From assembly GCF_014287585.1 (NCBI RefSeq), contig NZ_JACOOJ010000018.1, positions 34,895-98,894 of the forward strand: a DNA stretch of 64,000 nucleotides, given 5' to 3'. Below the pieces are notes generated by a model, which did no database searches, was not told where the DNA came from, and was given only the letters and a program-made list of their open reading frames with translations. Made by a program: the position numbers and the translations under genes. The stretch comes from Parabacteroides hominis. Lineage in GTDB: Bacteria > Bacteroidota > Bacteroidia > Bacteroidales > Tannerellaceae. Positions 35,517 through 45,078 of this stretch are shown here, in pieces. Each line of letters starts with the position of its first letter. Positions within the stretch are counted from its first letter, which is position 1.

Positions 35517-36785
35517 ATGTTCATATTTGATATAGATCGCTGGGTGGAAATATGGGTGACGATCACCCGTAATAAAACCCGTAGCCTGCTGACCGGCTTC
35601 GGTGTGTTCTGGGGCATCCTGATGCTGGTGATCCTGTTGGGTTCCGGCAACGGTTTTAAGAATGGCGTGTTGAAGAACGTCGACGGTTTTTCGACGAACT
35701 CCGCATTCTTCTTTTCCGAACGGACCGGCGAACCCTACAAAGGGTATAAGAAAGGGCGTTACTGGCAGATGCGCAACCGCGACTTGGAGACGATCCGCCA
35801 GCGTGTGAAAGGAGTGCGCTATCTTTCGCCGATGATCATGCAATGGGGCGGACAAAATAATGTGGTGAGAGGACAGAAAGCGGGTACATATAACGTGCGT
35901 GGCGTCTATTCCGAATATTTCAATATCGAAACGCAGCATATCCTGGCCGGACGCCTGTTGAATGAAATCGACATGATCGAAAAGCGGAAGGTGTGCCTGA
36001 TCGGTAATATCGTGCGCGAAGTCCTTTTTGCCCCGGATGAAGATCCGGTCGGGCAGTACATACGGGTGAACGGCATCTATTACCAGGTGGTCGGCGTGAT
36101 CAAGCCGAAGCCCCGTGCCCAGATCGGCGGGCGTACGGAGGAGAGCGTGATGATCCCGTTCAAGACCCTCCAGCAGGCTTCCAACCAGGGAGACAAGTTC
36201 TGGTTCCTGTGTGCGACGGCCGACGACGGTTACTCTTGCGACAAGATGGTGGAAGATATAAAGACGGTCCTGCGTTCGCAGAACGAGATTTCCCCGACGG
36301 ACGAACATGCCATCAGCAGCTTTACGATAGCCAAGCAGTTCGAAACATTCGACATGCTGTTCACCGGTATCAATATACTGGTCTGGCTGGTCGGTATCGG
36401 TACTTTGCTGGCGGGAATCATCGGGGTTAGTAATATTATGATGGTGACGGTCCGGGAGCGGACACGCGAGATCGGGGTGCGCCGTGCGATCGGTGCGAAG
36501 CCTTTCGATATTATTTCGCAGATCATGAGCGAGAGCCTGCTTCTGACTTCCCTTGCCGGGCTGATCGGGCTTAGCGCAGGGGTGTTCCTGCTCGATGTGG
36601 TGAACAATGCGATGGCAAGTGGAGGAGGTTCGTCTAACGAAACGTTCTTCTCCAATCCCGAAATCCATATCGGGACAGCGGTCTCCGCTACCGTAATCCT
36701 GCTGTTCAGCGGTCTCCTTGCCGGGTTGATCCCCGCCTGGCGGGCTATGCAGATCAAGGCTATCGACGCGATCAGGGAAGAATAG
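35517..36785 (+). CDS. MacB/FtsX-type ABC permease, second
   Basis: 422 residues from ATG at 35517 (MFIFDIDRWVEIW), chosen because the partner permease starts the same way (MFDFDNFREIW); the 8 extra residues upstream are probably not used. Same topology, one plus three TM helices, with TVRERTREIGVRRAIGAKP. Paralogous to the first permease, which suggests an asymmetric transporter. Confidence 0.91.
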   Translation: MFIFDIDRWVEIWVTITRNKTRSLLTGFGVFWGILMLVILLGSGNGFKNGVLKNVDGFSTNSAFFFSERTGEPYKGYKKGRYWQMRNRDLETIRQRVKGVRYLSPMIMQWGGQNNVVRGQKAGTYNVRGVYSEYFNIETQHILAGRLLNEIDMIEKRKVCLIGNIVREVLFAPDEDPVGQYIRVNGIYYQVVGVIKPKPRAQIGGRTEESVMIPFKTLQQASNQGDKFWFLCATADDGYSCDKMVEDIKTVLRSQNEISPTDEHAISSFTIAKQFETFDMLFTGINILVWLVGIGTLLAGIIGVSNIMMVTVRERTREIGVRRAIGAKPFDIISQIMSESLLLTSLAGLIGLSAGVFLLDVVNNAMASGGGSSNETFFSNPEIHIGTAVSATVILLFSGLLAGLIPAWRAMQIKAIDAIREE

Positions 36786-36831
36786 GGATAATTGAAAATA
36801 GAGAATTGAAAATTAAAAATTAGATATAGTT

Positions 36832-37953
36832 ATGAAGAATCGTATCGTAAAAAAAGTCCTGCGGATCATCTTTTTGGTATTAGTGGGAGCTGCTGTTATC
36901 GGCACTTTCTATTTCTTATGGAAGAAAGCGCAACCCGTCATTACCGTCTATGAGTTGGTTACTCCTGCACGTGACACGATTGAGACGAAAACCGTGGCGA
37001 CCGGAAAGGTCGAACCCCGCGACGAAGTCCTTATCAAACCGCAGATGTCGGGTATCATCTCCGAATTGTTGAAAGAAGCCGGACAAATGGTGAAAGAAGG
37101 GGAGATCATTGCCCGTATCAAGGTTATCCCCGAAATGGTCCAGTTGAACAGCGCCGAATCGCGTGTGCGGGTGGCGAAGATCAGCCTCGAACAGATCAGC
37201 GCCACGTTCAAGCGGGATGAAGAATTGCACAAACAGGGAGTTATCTCCAAAGAAGATTACGAGACTTCTCTTGCCAACTATAAGAAGGCGCAGGAAGAGG
37301 CCGAGAATGCTCAGGATGCTCTTGAGATCATCCGCGAAGGTATCTCCAAACGGTCTGCCGCTTCCAGTACGACTCAGGTTCGTTCCACTATCACCGGTAT
37401 GATCCTGGATGTGCCTATCAAGGTCGGTAACTCGGTGATCCAGTCGAACACCTTCAACGACGGTACGACGATCGCTACCGTTGCCGATATGAACAATATG
37501 ATCTTCAAGGGCAAAGTGGATGAGACGGAAGTCGGCCGCATCCACGAAGGGATGCCGATCAAACTGACGGTCGGCGCGATGGAAAGCCGTACGTTCGATG
37601 CCGAACTGGAATATGTGGCTCCTAAGGGAGTGGAAGAGAACGGAGCCGTCCTGTTTGAAGTGAAGGCTGCCGTACACATGCCCGGCGATGCTTTTATCCG
37701 TGCCGGTTACAGTGCCAATGCCGAGATCGTGTTGAAGCGTGCCGAAGATGTTTTGTCCGTGCCGGAAAGCTGCGTCGAGTTTAGCGGCGATTCGACCTTC
37801 GTGCAGGTGGTAAAAGCGGAAAAGCCGGAACAGAAGTTTGAAAAGCGTGCCGTTAAGGTAGGCTTGTCCGATGGTATCAAGATCGAGATCAAGGAAGGCC
37901 TGTCCGAAAACGAAAAGGTACGCGGGGCGATTGTCGATCCGAATAAGAAATAA
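36832..37953 (+). CDS. Periplasmic adaptor (membrane fusion protein) of the MacA/HlyD type
   Basis: 373 residues. One TM anchor (about 10-28), then the split lipoyl domain (TGKVEPRDEVLIKPQMSGII), a helical hairpin (about 100-165) and a beta-barrel with TITGMILDVPIKVGNSVIQS. Bridges the inner-membrane ABC proteins to the TolC channel encoded next. 46 bp behind the second permease. Confidence 0.92.
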   Translation: MKNRIVKKVLRIIFLVLVGAAVIGTFYFLWKKAQPVITVYELVTPARDTIETKTVATGKVEPRDEVLIKPQMSGIISELLKEAGQMVKEGEIIARIKVIPEMVQLNSAESRVRVAKISLEQISATFKRDEELHKQGVISKEDYETSLANYKKAQEEAENAQDALEIIREGISKRSAASSTTQVRSTITGMILDVPIKVGNSVIQSNTFNDGTTIATVADMNNMIFKGKVDETEVGRIHEGMPIKLTVGAMESRTFDAELEYVAPKGVEENGAVLFEVKAAVHMPGDAFIRAGYSANAEIVLKRAEDVLSVPESCVEFSGDSTFVQVVKAEKPEQKFEKRAVKVGLSDGIKIEIKEGLSENEKVRGAIVDPNKK

Positions 37954-37968
37954 TTGTAAACAGTAAAA

Positions 37969-39321
37969 ATGATGAGAAACCAATTAATAATAGCTACGAC
38001 TTTATTTCTTTCCGGTACTTTTGCTTGGGGGCAGGAACCAGCCAAACAATGGTCTTTGGAAGAATGCATCCGCTATGCAATCGAGCATAACATCGATCTG
38101 AAGCAGAGAGAGCAGGACCAGGAAAGCCGGAAAGTGGAATTGAACACCAGCAAGTTCAGTTGGTTGCCCGATCTGAATGCCAATGTCGGACAGAACTTCG
38201 ACTTCGGACGTTCTCCTTCCAAATCGGGTGTGATTGTGGATCAGAACTCGGCCAATACCTCGGCATCCGTCTCTTTGAGCATGCCGATATTCGACGGCTT
38301 GCGCATTCCGAACGATATCGCTGCCCGCAAGCTGGACTTGAAAGCGGTTGTCGAAACGTTGAATAAAGCGAAGGAAGACTTGTCGATCAATGTCGCTTCC
38401 TACTATTTGCAGGTTTTGTATAATAAGGAAGTCCAGAAGATTGCCGAGTTGCAGGTCGCGCTGAGCAATGAACAGGTCGTAAAAACCGAAGCATTGGTAA
38501 AGAACGGGAAAGTTCCCCTTTCCCAGTTATACGACATGAAAGCGCAACTGGCGAAGGACGAAGTCTCGCTGACCGAAGCGCGCAACAATGTGAAACTCGC
38601 CTTGCTCGACCTGACGCAAAGCCTCGAACTGGAGCGCGACGGCGAGAATTTCGACATTGTGGTCCCTCAATTCGAAGATGCCGTCGAACGCTATATGAGC
38701 AGCATCCTCCCTCCGGACAATGTCTATGACCATGCCGTCGCCTTCAAGCCGCAGATCAAGGAGCAGGAATATCTCTTGGAAAGCCAGAAGAAGATGCTGA
38801 AAGTGGCGCAATCCGGTTACTATCCGAAACTGAATTTCGGCGCCAGCTACAGCAACGGCTATTACCATTATTCCGGCGATGGCGACTATACGAACCTGGC
38901 TTTTAACGACCAGTTGAAGAATAACGGGCGTAAGACGATCGGCTTCAGCCTGAGCATCCCTTTGTTCAACCGTTTCCAGGTTCGCAACAGTGTCCGCTCC
39001 GCCCGTATCAATATCCGCAACCGCGAGTTGATGATGGAGAATACAAAGAAAGCCTTATATAAGGAAATCCAGCAGGCTTTCTATAATGCAACCGCCGCCC
39101 AGGAGAAATATAACGCATCCGACAAATCGGTCATCGCCAGCAAAGAAGCCTTTTCGTATGCCGAAGACCGCTATGCCGCCGGCAAAAGCACCGTTTTCGA
39201 GTATAGCGAGGCCAAGACGAAATATGCCCAGAGCTTGTCCGAGCAGGCACAATCCAAGTATGACTTCATCTTCCGTGCCAAGATCCTGGACTTCTATAAT
39301 GGTACACCAATAACACTATAA
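37969..39321 (+). CDS. TolC-family outer-membrane channel
   Basis: 450 residues. Signal peptide to about residue 22 (FLSGTFAWGQ). Two long coiled-coil repeats with SLEECIRYAIEHNIDLKQRE at the start of the first and a barrel strand pair in each half (DLNANVGQNFDFGRSP, KLNFGASYSNGYY). Forms the exit duct of the five-gene export system. Terminator at 39348-39382 closes the operon. Confidence 0.92.
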   Translation: MMRNQLIIATTLFLSGTFAWGQEPAKQWSLEECIRYAIEHNIDLKQREQDQESRKVELNTSKFSWLPDLNANVGQNFDFGRSPSKSGVIVDQNSANTSASVSLSMPIFDGLRIPNDIAARKLDLKAVVETLNKAKEDLSINVASYYLQVLYNKEVQKIAELQVALSNEQVVKTEALVKNGKVPLSQLYDMKAQLAKDEVSLTEARNNVKLALLDLTQSLELERDGENFDIVVPQFEDAVERYMSSILPPDNVYDHAVAFKPQIKEQEYLLESQKKMLKVAQSGYYPKLNFGASYSNGYYHYSGDGDYTNLAFNDQLKNNGRKTIGFSLSIPLFNRFQVRNSVRSARINIRNRELMMENTKKALYKEIQQAFYNATAAQEKYNASDKSVIASKEAFSYAEDRYAAGKSTVFEYSEAKTKYAQSLSEQAQSKYDFIFRAKILDFYNGTPITL

Positions 39322-39347
39322 CATATTTAGTTTAGACACATTTGTTT

Positions 39348-39382
39348 AAGAAAAAGAAGGTCTCCGTGATGGAAACCTTCTT
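39348..39382 (+). terminator. Terminator of the MacAB-TolC-type operon
   Basis: AGAAAAAGAAGGTCTCC pairs with GGAAACCTTCTTTTTGTTCT around GTGAT. Confidence 0.8.
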
Positions 39383-39390
39383 TTTGTTCT

Positions 39391-39398
39391 TATATTTG
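39391..39398 (+). promoter_or_regulatory. -7 element of the tandem GH97 gene
   Basis: TATATTTG just behind the upstream terminator, about 22 bp before the chosen ATG at 39420. Confidence 0.55.
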
Positions 39399-39419
39399 TC
39401 TGAAAGATATTATGATCTT

Positions 39420-41465
39420 ATGAATAAAAGAATTGTAACATTCGTTTTACTACTATTGGTATGGCTGGGAGTGAATATGGCCTCTGCTCAACATCTGCCA
39501 AAGCTTTACCAGGTGTTCTCTCCTGATAAAAAGTTAATGATGGGGATAGAACGGCACAACGACGGTTTGTTGACTTATACTTTTGCCGCGGATAGGGATG
39601 TGTTAATCAAAGAATCCCCGCTGGGCTTCAAGTTGGAATCGCAGGAGACCGTTCCTTCTTCCGATTGGAAAATAGAGAAAGTATCTGACCGGCAAGTACG
39701 GGATGAATGGAGACCGCTTTGGGGAAAGCGGGCTGTGGTCGAAGATCATTTCAATGAATTGGTGATCGATTTGCTGAATCCGGCCGGGCAACCTCAGCGG
39801 ATGCAGTTGGTGGTCCGGGGGTATAATGACGGCTTTGCTTTCTGTTATAAAATACCGGAGGGAGAAGGAGAACGTGTAAATGTGCAATCAGAACTGACGG
39901 GCTATAACTTTGCCGGGGATTATACGGCTTGGTTCTATAATGGCGAGAATCATAATATAGGACCTGAAAAGTTGACGGAAACAGATGGAACCCGTTTGCC
40001 GGTGATGACCGTCAAAGCCGGGGCTAATCATTATATGGCTATTCATGAAGCCTGCCTGGAAACGGGAGCACCTCTTGTCTTACAATCCAAAGGGGGAGAA
40101 TCGCTTTTCTCGGTCGCTTCCAAGCCGGCTTGTTTGTCGCCGGGATATACTTCAGCCTGGCGTGTCGTTTTGTATGGGAAGACACCCGGCACGTTGACCG
40201 ATTCGCATTTGTTGGAGCTATTGAATCCGAATCCCAATCCTCGCTATGACTTCTCGTGGGTAAAACCGGGATTGGCGGTCTGGGACTGGCGTATCAACGG
40301 AGCCGTGTGGGATGGATTTACGTATGAGATGTCTTATCCTTCCTGGGTGCGGATGGTCGATTTTGCTGCCGGACAGGGTTTTAAATACTTGGTATTGGAT
40401 GCCAATTGGTACGGGCCGGAATTCGAATCGGATTCCGATCCGGTTGAAGGAGAAAAAGCGCAGGATGTACAACGGCTGTTGAAGTATGGAAAAGAGAAAG
40501 GTGTCGGAATCTGGCTTTATCTGAATGATGTCGGAGGCCGGAAATATCCGATAGAAAAGACTTTGAAACAGTATGGCGATTGGGGTGCTGCCGGGGTTAA
40601 ATATGGTTTTATGAGTGGAACACAGGAAGAAAAGAACCAGTGGACGAAGAAGATTACCGAGCTTTGTGCGCAAAACCGCCTGTTAGTCGATTTCCATGAC
40701 GGTCCGGTTCATCCTTATGGGCAGATGCGTACTTGGCCGAATGCCGTGACACGCGAATATTGCCACGCGCAATTGGACGGGCATCATGTGTTCGAGCCTA
40801 AAACGTTTGTGACAACTGTCTTTGTCAATATGGTTGCCGGCCCGGTCGATATGAACAACGGGATGTTCGACCTTCGCCAAGGGCATACGACACGTGTGGA
40901 TGAGAGCCAGCCGGTTCCTTCGACATTAGTTTCGGAGGCTGCCCGTACGTTGATCGCTTTTTCGGGTGTGACTATTTTGCCGGATATTCCGGAATATTAC
41001 CGGAAATATCCGGTATTGCTGAATTTCCTGTCTGCCCAGAAGATGCCGTGGAGAGAGAGCCGTACCCTGGCCGGTGAAATCGGGGAATATATCGTTATGA
41101 TGAGGGAAACGGATGAGGCCTACCTGGTCGGTGCGGCCACGAATGAATCCGGAAGAACAATCGATTTGCCTCTTTCTTTCCTGGAAAAAGGAAACTATAC
41201 TGTCGAAGTCATTGAAGACGGCGACGATGCACACTACTTGACAAACCGAGAAAGCCTGAAGGTTACGACCCGGCAACTGACAAACAATGATAAACTGGCC
41301 TTGAAGCTGGCTCCCGGAGGTGGTGCGTGTCTCGTTATTAAGAAAAATCCCTCTATGCGTGTTTGTGAGCAAGCAACTTTTCCGCTTGTCAGCCCTTCCG
41401 GAAAAATGAATGCCGATATCAAAGTCGGGGGGGAAGAATGTAGAAATAGATTTATTTGCCAATAG
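39420..41465 (+). CDS. Glycoside hydrolase family 97, N-terminal half of a split tandem enzyme
   Basis: 681 residues from ATG at 39420, which gives the signal peptide FVLLLLVWLGVNMASAQ. Complete GH97 domain: N-terminal beta-sandwich (about 27-280), (beta/alpha)8 barrel (about 290-560) and C-terminal sandwich. The barrel has LLVDFHDGPVHPYG; in retaining GH97 alpha-galactosidases the Asp of this VDFH-type motif is the nucleophile, whereas SusB-type inverting enzymes lack it. After PSGKMNADIKVGG the frame slips at a run of seven G (41427-41433) and ends 11 codons later. With six G it would continue directly into the second GH97 domain, giving one protein of about 1263 residues. Confidence 0.85.
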   Translation: MNKRIVTFVLLLLVWLGVNMASAQHLPKLYQVFSPDKKLMMGIERHNDGLLTYTFAADRDVLIKESPLGFKLESQETVPSSDWKIEKVSDRQVRDEWRPLWGKRAVVEDHFNELVIDLLNPAGQPQRMQLVVRGYNDGFAFCYKIPEGEGERVNVQSELTGYNFAGDYTAWFYNGENHNIGPEKLTETDGTRLPVMTVKAGANHYMAIHEACLETGAPLVLQSKGGESLFSVASKPACLSPGYTSAWRVVLYGKTPGTLTDSHLLELLNPNPNPRYDFSWVKPGLAVWDWRINGAVWDGFTYEMSYPSWVRMVDFAAGQGFKYLVLDANWYGPEFESDSDPVEGEKAQDVQRLLKYGKEKGVGIWLYLNDVGGRKYPIEKTLKQYGDWGAAGVKYGFMSGTQEEKNQWTKKITELCAQNRLLVDFHDGPVHPYGQMRTWPNAVTREYCHAQLDGHHVFEPKTFVTTVFVNMVAGPVDMNNGMFDLRQGHTTRVDESQPVPSTLVSEAARTLIAFSGVTILPDIPEYYRKYPVLLNFLSAQKMPWRESRTLAGEIGEYIVMMRETDEAYLVGAATNESGRTIDLPLSFLEKGNYTVEVIEDGDDAHYLTNRESLKVTTRQLTNNDKLALKLAPGGGACLVIKKNPSMRVCEQATFPLVSPSGKMNADIKVGGEECRNRFICQ

Positions 41466-43212
41466 TGAAAAAGTGGTGACGGCAAAGACTTTGCAGTTCT
41501 CTTTGGATGAGAATATCCTGAAAGGGAACTGGAAGGTGACTAACCAAAAACGTGAATCGGTCGATCAGACCTGGCAACCCGTCTATGGGGAGCGTTCGGT
41601 CGTGACGGACCGGTATAATGAGGTTGAGCTAACGCTTCAGTCGGATGAGAACCTGAAAGAGATGGTGTTGTGTGTTCGTCTCTACGATGAGGGGCTGGCA
41701 TTCCGTTATGCCTTCGATAAACTGGATTTTTGGAACCGTACGGTAACCGATGAGAAGACGCAATTTCTTTTTCAGGAAGATTGCAAGACCTGGGTGACCG
41801 GTATGGCGCAAGGTGCTTATTCCGAAACAAAGTTGAGTGCATTGGAAGGGGCTGCCGATCGTCCGCAGGTGATCCGGGTCAATGATAACCGGTTTGTCGC
41901 AATCGGAGAAGCTGCTCTTGTCGATTACTCCCGCATGAAGTTGGAGAAGAGTGAGACTGGATTCGGGGTACAATCTGTTTTGTCGGGAAAAGTCAATCTG
42001 GATCTGGCCGGCTATCGATCTCCCTGGCGTTATGTGATGGTCGCCGGGCATCCGGGAAAATTAGTCGAAAATAATTACTTCGTCCTTAACCTGAACGAAC
42101 CTAATCAAATAGCGAATACCAGCTGGATCAAGCCCGGACAGGTGATTCGTGAAGTTACGTTGACTACGGCAGGCAGTATGGCTTGTATTGATTTTGCCGC
42201 AGAAAACAATATCGCCTATGTGCTGTTTGATGCCGGTTGGTATGGGGCGGAAGAAGATGTGAAATCGGATGCAACCACGGTTACGGTCGATCCGGCCCGT
42301 TCGAAAGGACCGCTCGATTTGCCTAAAGTAATAGAATATGCCAATTCAAAAGGAGTTGGAATACTGGTTTATGTGAATAAAAAGGCACTGCATCAGCAAC
42401 TGGATGAAATCCTGCCTTTATATAAGAAGTGGGGGATCAAAGGTGTGAAATATGGTTTTGTGAATGTGGGCGACCAGTATGCTACGGCGTGGTTGCATCA
42501 GGCAGTGCGCAAAGCTGCCAAATATGAATTGATGGTTGATATCCACGACGAGTATCGTCCGACAGGCTATTCGCGCACCTATCCGAATTTGTTGACTCAG
42601 GAAGGCATTCGTGGTGACGAAGAAAGTCCGTCGTTAGATCAGGCTATCTATACATTATATAATCGCATGATCTGCGGAGCGGGTGACTATACCAACTGTT
42701 ATTTTGCGGAAAGAGTCACGGAAAAGATGGGTGGACGTGCTGCCCAATTGGCTAAATTGGTCGCTATTTATAGTCCCTGGCAGTTTGTCTATTGGTATGA
42801 CCGCCCCGAAAAATCACCGAGACGGGCCGGTGGTGCAGGCTCAGCCGAGTCTGTGATCAAAACTGATGCCGCAACCCGTTTTTATAATTCTATCCCGACC
42901 GTATGGGACGAAACTCGTTTCCTGGAGGGAGAAATGGGTAAATACGCTGTGGTCGCCCGCCGTTCAGGTTCCGATTGGTATGTAAGTATGTTGAATGCCG
43001 GAGAAAAGAAGCAAATCACCTTGCCCCTTGATTTTCTGAAAAACAAAAAAGGCTATACCGCCACACTTTATTACCAGGCTTCCGAGAAGAAAAAGGATGT
43101 CGTCGATATCAAGAAGATCAAGTTGGATAACCGCAATGAGGTTACTGTCGGCCTGACCGGGAATAGCGGATGTGTGCTGCGTTTACGACAGAATATTTCT
43201 GGGCAGCAATAA
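41410..43212 (+). CDS. Glycoside hydrolase family 97, C-terminal half of the split tandem enzyme
   Basis: The frame is open from 41410; meaningful homology resumes right after the G run (GKNVEIDLFANSEKVVTAKT). Full second GH97 module: beta-sandwich, barrel with MVDIHDEYRPTGYSRTYPN (Asp at the retaining-type position), PWQFVYWYDRPEK, and C-terminal sandwich. It has no signal peptide of its own, so if translated separately it would stay in the cytosol and would probably be useless. Its 3' end overlaps the convergent sigma factor gene by 30 bp. Best read as the second half of one gene. Confidence 0.82.
   Translation: MPISKSGGKNVEIDLFANSEKVVTAKTLQFSLDENILKGNWKVTNQKRESVDQTWQPVYGERSVVTDRYNEVELTLQSDENLKEMVLCVRLYDEGLAFRYAFDKLDFWNRTVTDEKTQFLFQEDCKTWVTGMAQGAYSETKLSALEGAADRPQVIRVNDNRFVAIGEAALVDYSRMKLEKSETGFGVQSVLSGKVNLDLAGYRSPWRYVMVAGHPGKLVENNYFVLNLNEPNQIANTSWIKPGQVIREVTLTTAGSMACIDFAAENNIAYVLFDAGWYGAEEDVKSDATTVTVDPARSKGPLDLPKVIEYANSKGVGILVYVNKKALHQQLDEILPLYKKWGIKGVKYGFVNVGDQYATAWLHQAVRKAAKYELMVDIHDEYRPTGYSRTYPNLLTQEGIRGDEESPSLDQAIYTLYNRMICGAGDYTNCYFAERVTEKMGGRAAQLAKLVAIYSPWQFVYWYDRPEKSPRRAGGAGSAESVIKTDAATRFYNSIPTVWDETRFLEGEMGKYAVVARRSGSDWYVSMLNAGEKKQITLPLDFLKNKKGYTATLYYQASEKKKDVVDIKKIKLDNRNEVTVGLTGNSGCVLRLRQNISGQQ
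41427..41433 (+). repeat. Run of seven G at the GH97-GH97 junction (frameshift site)
   Basis: Frame 1 reads AAA GTC GGG GGG GAA; removing one G gives GTC GGG GGG AAG AAT GTA GAA (VGGKNVE) and joins both halves. Either a true slippage site, a fixed mutation or a base-calling error. Confidence 0.85.
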
Positions 43213-43776
43213 CAGGATCAACGGCAAATAATCTTTCAACGTTATCCGTAATTGCTTTAATGCCTGTTGTATCCGGTAGTCGACGGTTTTGGGAGATACT
43301 TGCAGGACTTCGGCAATTTCTTTATAGCTTTTATTATCGAAGCGGTGCATGACGAAAGCTTCCCGGTAAGCGGGAGGCAGAGCGTCTACCGCTTCCCTGA
43401 TCCTTTTTTGCAGTTCTTCGAGTTGGTAGAAATCGGTGTCTTGTAGCATCTCCTGCATATTTTCGTAGAAAAGAGTATCGGCTCTTAGTTGGGATCGATG
43501 GCGGACAATCAGGTTGATGGCGCGATGATAGACGGTTTTGAACAGATATTGGCTTAGAGACGTTTCGAAGGTTTGCGTTTCCCGGTTTTCCCATAACCAC
43601 AGCATCACATCCTGCACGATCTCTTCGGCATCTTTTAACTCCACAAACTTAGTTGCATAAGCACAGAGCATCGGATAGTATCTTCTGAACAAGACACCAT
43701 AGGCTTTTAGATCTCCATGTTGCATGGCTGAAAGTAAAAAGCGTTCCTCTGTGGTTTGTAGTTTTTCTCCTTCCAT
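43183..43776 (-). CDS. ECF-type RNA polymerase sigma factor
   Basis: 197 residues from ATG at 43776. Sigma-70 region 2 (YGVLFRRYYPMLCAYATKFV, DAEEIVQDVMLWLWENRE) and region 4 (LPPAYREAFVMHRFDNKSYK, VSPKTVDYRIQQALKQLR). Divergent from a FecR-type anti-sigma, the standard arrangement for controlling an STN-containing SusC. A TATCTTTG box (minus, 43788-43795) directly before the start would give a very short leader. Convergent overlap of 30 bp with the GH97 gene. Confidence 0.93.
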   Translation of the reverse strand: MEGEKLQTTEERFLLSAMQHGDLKAYGVLFRRYYPMLCAYATKFVELKDAEEIVQDVMLWLWENRETQTFETSLSQYLFKTVYHRAINLIVRHRSQLRADTLFYENMQEMLQDTDFYQLEELQKRIREAVDALPPAYREAFVMHRFDNKSYKEIAEVLQVSPKTVDYRIQQALKQLRITLKDYLPLILLLLPRNILS

Positions 43777-43897
43777 ATATCTGTTCACAAAGATAAATCT
43801 TTTGTGGTAGAAAAAAAATATTGAAAAAAGATGGCCTTTCGTTTAGGAATCCGTTCGACTTCTCTTGTCTAATAGGTAAACAAGGATAAAGACAGAC

Positions 43898-44923
43898 ATG
43901 GAAACACCGAATACAGATATGATAGAATACCTTCTTCCCCGCTATTGCTCCGGCGAAGCGACAGTCGAGGAATGCCGGCAGGTCGAGGAATGGATAAGGC
44001 AATCGGATGAAAATTACCGGATTGCCAAGCAGATCCATACTCTTTATCTGGCAACGGATACGATGCAGGTATTATCGAAAGTGGATACGGAGAAAGCCTT
44101 GTCTTCTGTTTGTCAAAAAATGAGCAAGGACAGTGTTCGCCCTAAAGTAACTGTGGTTACTTGGCTGCAACGTGTTGCAGCGATTCTGTTTATTCCTCTT
44201 TTGATAGCTTTCGGTATACAAAACCTGAAACCCCGCCCGGTAGAAATCGCCCAAACGATCGAAGTAAAAACGAATCCGGGCATGACGACTACGGTTAATC
44301 TGCCGGATGGTTCTGTTGTCTACCTTAATTCGGAATCGAAACTGTCTTACCCGTCTTCCTTCGATAAGGACAAAAGAAGGGTGACTTTGCAGGGAGAGGC
44401 ATTTTTCGAAGTGCAGAAAGACCCGGAACATGGCTTTGTCATCTCTACTCCCCATGAAACAAAAATAGAGGTGTTGGGTACTTCATTCAATGTCGAAGCA
44501 TTCGAAAAAGACGCTTTTGTCTCTACTACCCTGATAGAAGGAAAGGTGCGTTTCGATTATATGAAAAACGAGCGGGCCACGGCCGTACTGATGAAACCCG
44601 GACAGAAACTGACCTATGATTCTTCTTCTTCCCGGATACAACTGACAGAAACGAATGGCGAGTCGGAGATTGCCTGGAAAGACGGAAAGATTGTTTTCCT
44701 GGCGACCCCTCTGCCCGAAGCCTTGCGGATGCTGGAAAAGCGGTTTAATGTAACTTTCGTCTTATCCAATGACCGTCTCCGTGGTGAAGCATTTACCGGA
44801 TCTTTCAGTCATCAACGGTTGGAGCGTATATTGGAAATCTTCAAAATATCATCTAATATCAAATGGCGTTATTTAGATACGCAGGATACCATGAATGAAA
44901 AAACGAGAATAGAAATCTATTAA
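43898..44923 (+). CDS. FecR-family anti-sigma factor
   Basis: 341 residues. Cytosolic N-terminus that would hold the sigma factor (MIEYLLPRYCSGEATVEECR), one TM helix (about 90-105, VAAILFIPLLIAFGI), periplasmic FecR domain (TTVNLPDGSVVYLNSESKLS, GEAFFEVQKDPEHGFVI) and a C-terminal DUF4974-like domain (PLPEALRMLEKRFNVTFV). Receives the signal from the STN domain of the SusC protein and releases the sigma factor. Located between the sigma gene and susC. Confidence 0.93.
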   Translation: METPNTDMIEYLLPRYCSGEATVEECRQVEEWIRQSDENYRIAKQIHTLYLATDTMQVLSKVDTEKALSSVCQKMSKDSVRPKVTVVTWLQRVAAILFIPLLIAFGIQNLKPRPVEIAQTIEVKTNPGMTTTVNLPDGSVVYLNSESKLSYPSSFDKDKRRVTLQGEAFFEVQKDPEHGFVISTPHETKIEVLGTSFNVEAFEKDAFVSTTLIEGKVRFDYMKNERATAVLMKPGQKLTYDSSSSRIQLTETNGESEIAWKDGKIVFLATPLPEALRMLEKRFNVTFVLSNDRLRGEAFTGSFSHQRLERILEIFKISSNIKWRYLDTQDTMNEKTRIEIY

Positions 44924-45078
44924 ACAATCAAGAAAACATGAAAAACAGACCTCCGTAAAGAAAAACATCCGGAAAAATATTGGCGTATTCTCCCGGATGA
45001 AATGAATTGACTTTAAAACGCTTGTTTGGCGACAAGCAGTAATAAATCATTTTTTATTAAATACATCACAACAAAGTT

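Noticed and set aside
35268..36668. 466-codon open frame antisense to the ABC permeases
   Set aside because: His- and Asp-rich shadow sequence; opposite strand encodes clear MacB-type permeases.
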